From assembly GCA_029933125.1 (NCBI GenBank), contig JAOZOU010000011.1:1-48563 (forward strand): DNA of 48,563 bases, written 5' to 3'. This document shows, piece by piece, positions 16,884 through 25,644 of the stretch. The DNA is from a bacterium. GTDB taxonomy: Bacteria; Arandabacterota; Arandabacteria; Arandabacterales; Arandabacteraceae. The notes under the pieces were generated by a model. It saw only the letters and a program-made list of their open reading frames with translations, was not told the origin of the DNA and did no database searches. The translations under genes were made by a program, and so were the position numbers. Position 1 is the stretch's first letter. Every line of letters begins with the position of its first letter.

Positions 16884-17120
16884 ATGAGTGGGCACAGGAA
16901 GATAAGGTTTAGCCTCAAAATACCCGCTCGAAGATATCTCCGATACTACGAGGGTACTGTAAAGTGGATTCAGGTCAAGGCATTTGATGGCACTAGGGTG
17001 CGTTTTCCAGCTTCGGTTCTCAGGCAATTTGTAACCCAGGATGGCATCGAAGGGACATTTGAGATAACGGTTGATGAGAACAACAAACTCATTAGGATCG
17101 AGAAGCTTGGCATGGGTTAG
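16884..17120 (+). CDS. DUF2835 family small protein
   Basis: About 78 residues from the ATG at 16884; an ATG at 16863 in the same frame would add 7 residues. Neither has a strong ribosome site. The sequence matches DUF2835 from end to end: FSLKIPARRYLRYYEGTVKW, then RVRFPASVLRQFVTQDGIEG and DENNKLIRIEKL. The family is small, probably a beta-barrel protein, of unknown function. Predicted cytoplasmic. Confidence 0.85.
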   Translation: MSGHRKIRFSLKIPARRYLRYYEGTVKWIQVKAFDGTRVRFPASVLRQFVTQDGIEGTFEITVDENNKLIRIEKLGMG

Positions 17121-17184
17121 TGCATTTAGCTCTAGCATTGCAATCAGGCTGATCTTAGGCAAGTGATACGGGAGAAATGACAAG

Positions 17185-18483
17185 ATGAATATGGCTGGTG
17201 AGTCCTGGACGCACCCTGCTCGCAAACCCTACCGCTTCACTGTTCTGTTTGTCGTCTGCTTCATGATCTATGGGAGCTATTTCGCCTACGACAGCGTCGG
17301 GGCCATAGAGGATTATCTCATGGTGACACTCGGAGTTGGTCAGAAGGCTATTGGCTTGATGTACTCGATGTACAGCTGGGGTGCCATAGCCACACTGCTC
17401 TTTTGTGGCTGGCTAATAGACAGACTTGGAACCCGTAGATCGAGTCTCATCTTCTCAGGCGTGGTGACGGCAGGAGCAGCTTTGGTCGCCGCAGCTTCGG
17501 AAATAACAACAATACACATAGGCAGACTGATTTTTGGAGCCGGCTCTGAGGCTCTTATAGTTGCTCAAAGTGCAATCCTTGCTCGCTGGTTCAAGGGGAA
17601 GGAGCTCGCCTTCGCCTTCGGTGCTGCCATCACAATCGGGCGTCTTGGTACCCTGTTTTCCTTCAACACGGAAGCCCTCATAGCAGAGACCAGGGGTCCG
17701 ACGTTTGCGCTCTGGGTTGCAGCAGGCCTTTGCCTTTCTAGCATGGTTGCCAATGCCGTCTATTTCCTTATGGACCGCCACGCTGAGCCTATCCTTGGCT
17801 TAGCTGAAAAGGGCACTGACAAGGTTGTTCTGAAGGATATCTTCGGGTTCGGAAAGGGCTTCTGGTATCTCACCCTCATCTGCCTTTGCTTCTATTCGGC
17901 TATTTTCCCTTTCACTGCTCTTTCAACAAACTTCTTCCACGAAAAATGGAATCTTCCACTTACAGCTGGTGGGGGGGAAGGTTTCTTTGCAAGTGTTTTT
18001 GCCAACTTCAGGCACATGTTCTCAACAGCCCCCGGAACGACCTCAATAATCGTCTTTGCATCGATGGTATTTGCTCCGCTTGCAGGTGCGCTGATCGATC
18101 GTGTAGGTAAAAGGACTTCTCTAGTTGTTTGGGGATGTGCTCTTATGATACCCGCTTATCTGATGCTTGGCTTCACTCCTTTTGCCCCTGCAGGTCCCAT
18201 GCTTATACTGGGTGCGGCATTTGTAATTGTGCCCGCAGCTCTCTGGCCTGCTGTTCCCCTTATCGTTGAAGAATCGAGACTTGGAACTGCTTACGGGCTT
18301 ATGACTCTCATACAGAATGTCGGACTCATGGCTTTTCCCTGGCTTAATGGACTCTTGAGGGAGCATACGGGGACGTACTCAGCAAGCATGCTCATGTTTG
18401 CAGGTTTAGGCGCGCTCGCTTTCATCTTTGCGGTCGCCTTGAGGTATTTTGCCACGAGTCAGCGAGCTCTCGAGTTGCCATGA
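17185..18483 (+). CDS. Major facilitator superfamily transporter, MFSD1-like
   Basis: This is 432 residues with about 12 membrane segments. The N-terminal half is close in pattern to eukaryotic MFSD1, a lysosomal dipeptide uniporter: GSYFAYDSVGAIEDYL, YSWGAIATLLFCGWLIDRLG, GRLIFGAGSEALIVAQ and WFKGKELAFAFG. The MFS loop motif appears as GWLIDRLGTRRSS, with a second copy GALIDRVGKRTSL in the C-terminal half. Uptake or efflux of short peptides is inferred from that resemblance and not shown. The start ATG has GGGAGAA about 8-14 bases upstream. It stands between DUF2835 and a secreted protein gene on the same strand. Confidence 0.85.
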   Translation: MNMAGESWTHPARKPYRFTVLFVVCFMIYGSYFAYDSVGAIEDYLMVTLGVGQKAIGLMYSMYSWGAIATLLFCGWLIDRLGTRRSSLIFSGVVTAGAALVAAASEITTIHIGRLIFGAGSEALIVAQSAILARWFKGKELAFAFGAAITIGRLGTLFSFNTEALIAETRGPTFALWVAAGLCLSSMVANAVYFLMDRHAEPILGLAEKGTDKVVLKDIFGFGKGFWYLTLICLCFYSAIFPFTALSTNFFHEKWNLPLTAGGGEGFFASVFANFRHMFSTAPGTTSIIVFASMVFAPLAGALIDRVGKRTSLVVWGCALMIPAYLMLGFTPFAPAGPMLILGAAFVIVPAALWPAVPLIVEESRLGTAYGLMTLIQNVGLMAFPWLNGLLREHTGTYSASMLMFAGLGALAFIFAVALRYFATSQRALELP

Positions 18484-18587
18484 GGTCCGGGATGTGATAA
18501 GATTCGGTCGTAATGCTTTATGAATCTATTTCCCTCTGCGGCAGACGGGGGGCGTTCTTAGACCTTCTCGAGGATAAGGAGCGGAAA

Positions 18588-19187
18588 GTGACACTTCTAA
18601 GAGCCATCATGCTTCTTTTGATTCTGTGTCTCATGATTTCAACAGGCTTTGGAGAGGGCAAGAGTGTTTACATCAATCGCACCCATGGATTCATGATGTC
18701 ACGTCCAAGTTCATGGAGAGTCATGCCAGCTCGTGCGGCAGGTACATTTTTTCTTGTCGATTCTGCAAAGGATACGCTTATAGACCTTCTTGTTGTGAAG
18801 CTCAAGAGCAGGAGTGACTACGAGGGATCGCTTGATATTTGGCGTGACTTTGTCCTTGATAGGTTGCTTGCCTGGACCCTCAGCGACGGGGCAGATAGAA
18901 GCAAGCTTTTAAGGCTTGATCAGTTTAGAAACGAGCATGAAACTCGCATCATGGAGATATATCTTAAGGGTGGTGCTGACAGTCTAGACGGTGCAAAGCG
19001 CCCATACTTTGCGGTGGATATCTCTACCCCAGAGACACCATCTGCCGTGCTTGTAGCTATCCATGGGAAGAGCGATGAGGGGAAGATTGAGCTCGTAAGA
19101 AACCTCTTAGCAAACATGAGACCAATGGGTTCCCATTCCCCTTATGAGCGTGGTAGTAAGGTCTCACAGAGAAAGCGCCGAAAATAA
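18588..19187 (+). CDS. Secreted protein of unknown function (PsbP-like fold suspected)
   Basis: About 199 residues from the GTG at 18588, chosen because AAGGAG sits 6 bases upstream and a signal peptide follows at once (MTLLRAIMLLLILCLMISTG). The mature part opens YINRTHGFMMSRPSSWRV, a pattern seen in PsbP-like or DUF1795-like proteins. It continues with FFLVDSAKDTLIDLLVVKL and a C-terminal basic tail (SQRKRRK). Predicted periplasmic. The OmpA lipoprotein gene follows 49 bp later, probably in the same transcript. No enzyme motif is visible. Confidence 0.7.
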   Translation: MTLLRAIMLLLILCLMISTGFGEGKSVYINRTHGFMMSRPSSWRVMPARAAGTFFLVDSAKDTLIDLLVVKLKSRSDYEGSLDIWRDFVLDRLLAWTLSDGADRSKLLRLDQFRNEHETRIMEIYLKGGADSLDGAKRPYFAVDISTPETPSAVLVAIHGKSDEGKIELVRNLLANMRPMGSHSPYERGSKVSQRKRRK

Positions 19188-19236
19188 GGGTGAGGATATG
19201 AAAGATGGTCATTCGTCTGGCTAAAGGGGGATCCCG

Positions 19237-19905
19237 ATGAGAAGATCTGTCATTGTATGTCTTATCTGCCTCCTGGTTTTGGGTTTGCTTTCGTGTTCGT
19301 CGTGGAGTCGCAAGCAGAAGGGTGCAGCGATTGGTGCGGCCGCTGGAGCCGTTGTAGGCGGGGTAATAGGTAAGCAGTCGGACAATACTGCCGTTGGTGC
19401 CATCCTCGGTGCAGCTATCGGCGGTGCAGCTGGCGCATATATCGGTCACTACATGGACAAACAGGCAGCCGAACTTGAGCGTGACCTTGAGGGTGCAAAG
19501 GTGGAACGCATTGGGGAGGGCATAAAGATAACATTCGATTCGGGTATTCTTTTCGATTTTGATAAGGCAACACTCAAGGACGAAAGCAAGCGCAACCTTG
19601 AGAAGCTCGCAGTCATACTAACCAAGTATCCTGATACCAACATTCTGCTTGAAGGGCATACTGATGCGAAGGGCTCGGAGGAATACAACCTTGAACTGTC
19701 TCGCAGACGTGCACAGGCTGTTGCTAACTATCTTTCAAGCCTCGGAGTCAATCCGATGAGATTCACAATCATGGGTTATGGTGAGTCCCAACCTGTTGCG
19801 AGCAATGAAACTGAAGAGGGAAGACGCCTTAATCGAAGGGTTGAGGTAGCAATCTTCGCAAATGATCGCCTCAAGGCTATTGCCCGCCAGAAGGCAGAAG
19901 GCTAA
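19237..19905 (+). CDS. OmpA-family lipoprotein with glycine-zipper region
   Basis: This is 222 residues. It has a lipoprotein signal with lipobox LLSC. A glycine-zipper membrane segment (GAAIGAAAGAVVGGVIG and GAILGAAIGGAAGAYIG) is followed by an OmpA_C domain from about 95 to 205: FDSGILFDFDKATL, LEGHTDAKGSEEYN, RRRAQAVANYL and RRLNRRVEV. This is the YiaD/PA-type layout: outer-membrane lipoprotein whose C-terminal domain binds peptidoglycan. The ATG has AAAGGGGG upstream. It is distinct from the true Pal at 34586. Confidence 0.92.
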   Translation: MRRSVIVCLICLLVLGLLSCSSWSRKQKGAAIGAAAGAVVGGVIGKQSDNTAVGAILGAAIGGAAGAYIGHYMDKQAAELERDLEGAKVERIGEGIKITFDSGILFDFDKATLKDESKRNLEKLAVILTKYPDTNILLEGHTDAKGSEEYNLELSRRRAQAVANYLSSLGVNPMRFTIMGYGESQPVASNETEEGRRLNRRVEVAIFANDRLKAIARQKAEG

Positions 19906-19943
19906 GGAAGTGAACCAGACTTTTTTAAGGTATCATGTGAAGG

Positions 19944-21770
19944 CTAGTCTATATATCCTAAAGCCTTGGGCTTGCGTTTAAGCTCTGCCTGATGCTTCTC
20001 CTTGGCCGTGGGCTCAGTCCCGGGCGGCAGCCAGAAGATGACCAGTTCAGCCTTTTGCTGATCAAAGAGCTTATCCAGTGTTCTTCGGTCAACTGTCGCC
20101 TCACCTGGTGTTATCATCGCCGGGAAGGAGACTTGCTTAACATCTTTTCCGACGATTGCTTTAATCTTATGTTTGCCACCAGCGCTCACATCAATTCTAA
20201 TGCGTTGGTCAGATGGCATTCTCACCTCAACACCTTTCCAGGTAGCATCTAGGCGCGTCTTGAAGGAGACCACATGATTGTCATGGCTTATGGTGAGTGA
20301 ATCAAGTGGTGCATCGAAGTCAGGATAGAATCCATGTGCAACAACCTCTATCAAGCCTCCAGCAACGTTTAGGCTTCCCCTTATGAACTCTCCCTTGCTC
20401 CCACGCCAGGCGATGCACCAGCCACCTGGCCAGTAGGAAGAGAAGGTGGAAACGAGAAGGTCTGTCATGTTTGATGCAATATCAGGATGAACCTTGATGA
20501 AATTATGGATCTCACCTGGATCACTTTCAAGATTGTAGAGAGCCTTGGCGCCAAAGAAAGGATCATAGATGAGCTTCCAGGGTGGGAGTCGCAAAGCCTT
20601 CTTCTCAGGCCGGTGCGCCAGGGATTCGGAGACGAGGCACGTCCGTGGTAGGCCACAGGGTCTGAGCTCGTCAGATCTTAGCTCAACGTTGTCCCTAACA
20701 ATAGGGATGAGGTCTGTACCCTCATATGTTTGCGGAACATCTATACCTACTGCATGCAGAATTGTTGGAGCAATATCAATAAGACCAACCTGTGTAGATA
20801 TGTGCTTTGAAGTGGGGAAGAGTGAGGGACAGGAAAGTACCAGCGGAACACGAATGCTCTCATCATAGACACTTTGGCCATGGTCGAGGCTTCCCCTTTC
20901 AAGAAATTCCTCACCATGGTCAGCTGAGATGAATATCATGGATCTATCGAGGCATCCCCAGGTGCCAAGCGAGTCTATTAGCATCCCTATTGCCTTATCG
21001 GTCCTGACGATTTCGCAATCATAGAGGGTCTTGATTTGTTCCACATCTGCATCGCTAAGCTTCACTGCTTCGCTGAATCTTCCAATGCGTACGAATTTCA
21101 AGATGCGCATGGAGCTGTCGCCGAAGCGCAACCTGTATGGTCCTTCATAGTCTGGATTGAATTTCTGAACGCATGGTTCTTCGGCTTTGTAAGGATAATG
21201 GGTGTCATAATGATGGATGAAGAGGAAGCATTTGTCCTTACGATGCTTGCTCAGCCAATCGATTGCGGCCCTTGAAAGCTCAAGTGCAGCTACTTTCTCA
21301 AGAATGTGAGGCTCACGACCGATGATGTATGATTCACCAAAGCCTTTGGCGAGCCCAAGCTGGGGGACAAAGAGCCGAGCTGTGCTCATGGCACACGTTT
21401 TGTAGCCGTTGGCTGCCAGGAGCTCGACGAAGGTCTGAGCTTTGCTTTTCATCGGTACATTCTTGCCTGCAACTCGGCTTGCTCCGTGCTGGCTTGGGAA
21501 GGTTGAAGACAGGATTGTTGCAAGCGAGGGCAACGTCCACGGAGCCTGTGAGACAGCGTTCTCGAACAGGATGCCTTCTCCTGCAAGCTCATCTATGTTG
21601 GGGGTCGTTGTGCGCTCATAGCCGTAGCAGCTTAAATGATCAGGGCGCACCGCATCCATAAGGATGATGAGAATGTATTGTGGACGCTTCTGCCGCCCAC
21701 ACTGCCCAAGACTTAGTATCAAGCCGGCAAGCAACAAAAGCGCAAAGAACTTCAAAATTGTGGCTTTCAT
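19944..21770 (-). CDS. Sulfatase/alkaline-phosphatase-superfamily lipoprotein with Thr nucleophile
   Basis: This is 608 residues. A signal peptide ends near Cys24 (LGQC, an imperfect lipobox). The sulfatase fold shows in YILIILMDAVRPDHLSCYGY with metal Asp39, TTTPNIDELA, FPSQHG and MIFISADHGEEF. The position that carries the formylglycine-forming Cys/Ser in true sulfatases (C/S-x-P-S-R) reads APWTLPSLATI, with Thr79. It therefore cannot be activated in the usual way and more likely resembles Thr-based phospho-transferases or phosphodiesterases of the same superfamily. The C-terminal about 170 residues form a beta-rich domain. The start has only a weak ribosome site and a promoter lies almost on top of it. 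It converges with the OmpA gene. Confidence 0.85.
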   Translation of the reverse strand: MKATILKFFALLLLAGLILSLGQCGRQKRPQYILIILMDAVRPDHLSCYGYERTTTPNIDELAGEGILFENAVSQAPWTLPSLATILSSTFPSQHGASRVAGKNVPMKSKAQTFVELLAANGYKTCAMSTARLFVPQLGLAKGFGESYIIGREPHILEKVAALELSRAAIDWLSKHRKDKCFLFIHHYDTHYPYKAEEPCVQKFNPDYEGPYRLRFGDSSMRILKFVRIGRFSEAVKLSDADVEQIKTLYDCEIVRTDKAIGMLIDSLGTWGCLDRSMIFISADHGEEFLERGSLDHGQSVYDESIRVPLVLSCPSLFPTSKHISTQVGLIDIAPTILHAVGIDVPQTYEGTDLIPIVRDNVELRSDELRPCGLPRTCLVSESLAHRPEKKALRLPPWKLIYDPFFGAKALYNLESDPGEIHNFIKVHPDIASNMTDLLVSTFSSYWPGGWCIAWRGSKGEFIRGSLNVAGGLIEVVAHGFYPDFDAPLDSLTISHDNHVVSFKTRLDATWKGVEVRMPSDQRIRIDVSAGGKHKIKAIVGKDVKQVSFPAMITPGEATVDRRTLDKLFDQQKAELVIFWLPPGTEPTAKEKHQAELKRKPKALGYID

Positions 21771-21779
21771 AGCTCGACA

Positions 21780-21808
21780 ATCTTAGAGGTAGCTGGCCCG
21801 CAAGTCAA
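21780..21808 (-). promoter_or_regulatory. Candidate promoter for the sulfatase-like gene
   Basis: On the minus strand TTGACT (21803-21808), a 17-base spacer and TAAGAT (21780-21785). The expected start of transcription is within a few bases of the ATG at 21770, so the mRNA would be nearly leaderless. Confidence 0.45.
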
Positions 21809-21837
21809 GTCCAACCATACAAGGTGGGGGAATGGGT

Positions 21838-21867
21838 GGGGACAAGGTGTGTTTGGAGCTTGTCCCC
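21838..21867. repeat. Perfect 9-bp inverted repeat
   Basis: GGGGACAAG and CTTGTCCCC separated by 12 bases, placed between the two divergent promoters. It could be a dimer operator or an RNA hairpin. Confidence 0.6.
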
Positions 21868-21993
21868 TTGATGGAGATCGGGGTGAGCTCGCCTCCAGAT
21901 CTATCCTCACAAGCCAAACAGGCGCGGCTCACATCAGGTGGCACAAAGTCTAGAAAAAATAGTGCAAGGCTCTCCACTTATTAGCATTAGGGC

Positions 21994-22022
21994 GTGCCAA
22001 ACGTCGGCAGATATGGTAAAAT
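21994..22022 (+). promoter_or_regulatory. Candidate promoter for the C25 protease gene
   Basis: GTGCCA (21994-21999), a 17-base spacer and TAAAAT (22017-22022). The -10 matches 5 of 6 and the -35 4 of 6. The leader before the ATG at 22080 would be about 50 bases. Confidence 0.4.
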
Positions 22023-22079
22023 GTATTAGTTGTGCTGAAATCAAAAACCTGGGGATTGACCTTCTAAGGAGTTAGAACG

Positions 22080-25000
22080 ATGAAGCGAGCCACTTCCACT
22101 ACGTGCCTCTTGCTTTTTGTGCTGATGAACCTGGCTGCATGGCAGCCAGTCGATGCTAAGGTTGCTTGCACTGCCCATATCGGCAAAGACGATATTGTCC
22201 TCACGCTGGAGTTTGACTCGCACGACTTTACAATTGAGCAGGTTGGAAGCTATGACTACATCGTGGGTGAGGACCTCATCTATCCATGTAAGGCGGGCCT
22301 GCCGGCTTTGCCGCAAAGGATCTTCCACGTTGCGATTCCGCCTGAAATGAGACCTGTTGGACTCCAAGCACGCTGCCTCGAAAGCGAAAGCATGGGGACT
22401 CACAATATCGCACCCACACAGCCTCCAGCTGTTCTTGGCACACAACCCAAGAGTTGGACTGATGGCAGGGAGGATATCTACGGGATCGATGCTTTCTATC
22501 CACCCGATATAGCCCGTGATCTCCATGCTGGATATATGGGGGCAAATAGGATTGTGAGCTTTTGTGTTACACCTTTTGAGTGGAATCCATTAACCCAGGA
22601 GCTCATTCTTCGCAAACACATTGAGGTACGAATAAGCACATCCCGGGAAAGCGTGTCTGAGGCGTGCCAGACCAGGGTTGCCGGGTCGGTTGTAAGGGCT
22701 CTTAGGCGGGTGGTTGTCAATCCTGGGGATGTTGAGACATTTGCCGCGGGACGAAAACTTTTGCAAGGCTACCAGACGCAACTTAGCCCTGGTGAGTTTG
22801 AATACGTCGTCGTCACTTGTGATTCGCTTGCTCCCATCTTCGCTCCACTTGTTGAATGGAAAACCTCAAAAGGTGTGCGTGCTACGTGCGTTACGCGCGA
22901 ATGGATAGAGACAAACTACCCTGGAGAGGATGTTCAGGCGCAGATCAGGAATTTCATAAGGGATGCGTATGAGAACTGGGGCACTGTGTGGTTTCTGTTG
23001 GGTGGGGATACTCAAATAATCCCGAGCCGAACAGTCTATGCGATGGATTGTGAGATGGGTGGTGTGGCTGGAAACCGTATAAGATGTGATCTCTACTATG
23101 GTGATCTCGATGGAACATGGAATGCCAACGGGGTGAAGCCGTATGGCGAGGTTGCAGACAGTGTGGACATGTATCCCGATGTTTTCGTTGGAAGAGCACC
23201 TGCTGAGAATATTGCTGAAGCTCAGGTTTTTGTTAACAAGGTCATCACCTATGAGAAGAATCCACCTGCTGGCTATGCGCTTGATATGCTCATGGCTGGT
23301 GAGGTTATGTGGCTTGATCCCTATACCGATGGTGGGGCAGGGCTTGACATGATTGATGAGGATTACATTCCACCACGCTTCGATCCTATCCTCAAGCTTT
23401 ACGAATCACTCGGAAATGAAAGTAGGGAATCTGTGCTTGCAGCCATGTCAGCGGGAAAGAATTTCATCTTCCACGATGGACATTGTAGCGAATATGCGAT
23501 GGGTGCAGGTGAGGGTTACATTTACTCTGAAGATGCGGATACGCTTTCAAACGGTTCACGCACCTTTATCCTCAATTCCATCGGTTGCTGGCCAGCAGCA
23601 ATCGATCGTGATTGCATAGCAGAGCATTTCCTCAACAATCCGAATGGTGGTTGCGTTGCCTTTATTGGCAATAGTCGCTACGGCTGGGGTTCACCAGGTA
23701 ATCCTGGCTTGGGCTATTCAGACAAGTTCCAGCATGAATTTGCCAGGAAGGTCTTTGTTGACAGTCTTCTCCACATTGGCGAAGCCCATGCCCTGAGCAA
23801 AGCCGTCTTCGTAGCTTTTGCTCAAGATGAGAACGTCTATCGCTGGAATGAGTATCAGCTCAATCTGCTGGGAGATCCTGAGATGCCCATGTGGACAGAC
23901 GAACCCCCGATGCTCTATGTTTCCCTTCCTGAGAGCGTGATGGCTGGCGGGCAGCAAGTTTGTTTTACCGTTGATGATGGCAGTGGATGCGTTCGTGATG
24001 CTCGTGTTTGCATAACAAATGGGGATGACGTTTACGAAGTCGCAACTACAGATGTATCGGGTAAGGCGACACTATGGGTTTCAACTTCCAGTTCTGATTC
24101 GCTTGAGGTTACGGTCGCAGCCTTCAATCACAGAGCATTTCGGAAAAGGATTCCGGTTGTAAGCAATGGTGTCCTCCTCGGATTGACTGACTTCAGCGTT
24201 ATCGATAGCGACGATAGCCTTGCCAACCCAGGTGAAACGGTCTATCTCAGGTTGAAGATCAGGAATTTCGGAAACACAGATGCATCAGGTGTGATGGGCA
24301 TCCTGAGAGATTCAGATCGATGCCAGATTGTTGACAGTCTTATCTATTTTGGTTCAGTAGGTGGTGGGTCTGAGGTGAGCCCTGAAGATTTCTTCGAGAT
24401 TGTCTTTGATAGTACGCTTGCGAATGCTGAGACAGTGACCTTCGATCTCATCCTTAAAGACACAACCTCAGCCACATGGACTGAGAAAGTACCAGTAGTT
24501 ATGGCAACACCTGTCTTTAGTGTTAGTTCGCACGGGCTTGATGATCGGCTGGGTGGTGATGGTGACTACATTCCCGAACCGGGTGAGGAGATTGAGCTCA
24601 CCGTTGAGATTGCCAACAGTGGTCTAACTTCTGGTTCATGCGATGTGAACCTAGTAAGTCTTGATCCTTACTATACAGTTGTTGACACGGGTGGCTATGT
24701 GGAAGAGGTCGGATCAGGTGATTTTGGCTATACATCACACAGGATTTCAATCTCTGGAGCATGCCCTCAAAGTCACATCGGAGCAATCGGCGTTACGGTT
24801 GTAAGCAACCCATATGTTTTCACTGACACTGTCTATCTTGCAGTTGGAGATCTCTACTACTTTGAGGATTTTGAAGCAGGCGAGGGCTCATGGACCCATA
24901 CTGGCACCCCAGATGTATGGCATCTTTCAAACCGGCGTTCCCATTCGGATTCTCTGAGTTGGTACTTCGGCATAGATTCAACTCATACCTATCCGGCAAA

Positions 25001-25634
25001 CGCCAATGCAAGCCTTAGGTCTCAAAAGCTTATCGCAGGTGAGCACAGCATGCTCTCCTTCTGGTTCTGGTATGACTTTACCACTTATGGGACCGATGGC
25101 ATCTATGTTGTGGTCTATCGCAATGGCGTACCTGATACGCTCGATTTCATTGGTAGTGGCGGTGCACTTGGGACTGATGTGGGTGCGCTCAACATCTACT
25201 CACACTGGGTGAAGTGGGAACGTCTGCTTGATGACTTTGAGCCAGGCGATACACTCGAAATTGAGTTTGGCTTCATAAGTGATGATAGTGATCAGGCCGA
25301 AGGCATCTATATTGACGATGTTGCCTTTGCTTCAAGGGAACCTGTCAGAACAGGAGTGAAGGAGCCCCAAAGCCAAGTCGCTCTAACTATATTCCCAAGC
25401 CCTGCCGCAACCTCACTTACCATCGGTTTTGGCGAGGGTGCGGGAAGCGACAGAGTGGATATCTATTCCGTGGATGGAAGACTCGTTAGGAGCATAAAGA
25501 AGACCGAGGGGCAGAAGAAGCTTCTGTGGGATCTTACTGACAGCCGTGGCAGGCGTGTTGCGCCCGGGATTTATCTTGTAAGGGCAGGCGCTCAAGGTTA
25601 TGCTTTCTCAGGTAAGATTGTAGTTCTTCGATGA
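22080..25634 (+). CDS. Secreted C25-family (gingipain-like) cysteine protease with C-terminal sorting domain
   Basis: This is 1184 residues from an ATG behind AAGGAG. A signal peptide (about 1-26) and a propeptide with an IPPEM motif precede the catalytic region (about 235-610): VTCDSLAPIFAPLVEWKTSK, VWFLLGGDTQIIPSR, DVFVGRAPA, FIFHDGHCSE with His465 or His468, and NSIGCWPAAID with the likely nucleophile Cys503. The fold then ends with YQLNLLGDPEMPMW. Beyond lie Ig-like domains, a MAM/jelly-roll-like segment (YFEDFEAGEGSWTH) and a FlgD-like sorting module (about 1095-1184; FPSPAATSLT, YSVDGRLVRS, GIYLVRAG). Gingipain relatives are exported by type IX secretion and degrade proteins or process other exported proteins. 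A small membrane protein gene follows 10 bp later. Confidence 0.92.
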   Translation: MKRATSTTCLLLFVLMNLAAWQPVDAKVACTAHIGKDDIVLTLEFDSHDFTIEQVGSYDYIVGEDLIYPCKAGLPALPQRIFHVAIPPEMRPVGLQARCLESESMGTHNIAPTQPPAVLGTQPKSWTDGREDIYGIDAFYPPDIARDLHAGYMGANRIVSFCVTPFEWNPLTQELILRKHIEVRISTSRESVSEACQTRVAGSVVRALRRVVVNPGDVETFAAGRKLLQGYQTQLSPGEFEYVVVTCDSLAPIFAPLVEWKTSKGVRATCVTREWIETNYPGEDVQAQIRNFIRDAYENWGTVWFLLGGDTQIIPSRTVYAMDCEMGGVAGNRIRCDLYYGDLDGTWNANGVKPYGEVADSVDMYPDVFVGRAPAENIAEAQVFVNKVITYEKNPPAGYALDMLMAGEVMWLDPYTDGGAGLDMIDEDYIPPRFDPILKLYESLGNESRESVLAAMSAGKNFIFHDGHCSEYAMGAGEGYIYSEDADTLSNGSRTFILNSIGCWPAAIDRDCIAEHFLNNPNGGCVAFIGNSRYGWGSPGNPGLGYSDKFQHEFARKVFVDSLLHIGEAHALSKAVFVAFAQDENVYRWNEYQLNLLGDPEMPMWTDEPPMLYVSLPESVMAGGQQVCFTVDDGSGCVRDARVCITNGDDVYEVATTDVSGKATLWVSTSSSDSLEVTVAAFNHRAFRKRIPVVSNGVLLGLTDFSVIDSDDSLANPGETVYLRLKIRNFGNTDASGVMGILRDSDRCQIVDSLIYFGSVGGGSEVSPEDFFEIVFDSTLANAETVTFDLILKDTTSATWTEKVPVVMATPVFSVSSHGLDDRLGGDGDYIPEPGEEIELTVEIANSGLTSGSCDVNLVSLDPYYTVVDTGGYVEEVGSGDFGYTSHRISISGACPQSHIGAIGVTVVSNPYVFTDTVYLAVGDLYYFEDFEAGEGSWTHTGTPDVWHLSNRRSHSDSLSWYFGIDSTHTYPANANASLRSQKLIAGEHSMLSFWFWYDFTTYGTDGIYVVVYRNGVPDTLDFIGSGGALGTDVGALNIYSHWVKWERLLDDFEPGDTLEIEFGFISDDSDQAEGIYIDDVAFASREPVRTGVKEPQSQVALTIFPSPAATSLTIGFGEGAGSDRVDIYSVDGRLVRSIKKTEGQKKLLWDLTDSRGRRVAPGIYLVRAGAQGYAFSGKIVVLR

Positions 25635-25644
25635 GAGGGCATAC

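Larger units (their letters stand above)
21771..22079. other. Intergenic region between divergent sulfatase-like and C25 protease genes
   Basis: A 309-bp divergent region. It holds a candidate promoter for each direction and a perfect 9-bp inverted repeat at 21838-21867, each listed separately. No small gene is seen. Confidence 0.55.
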
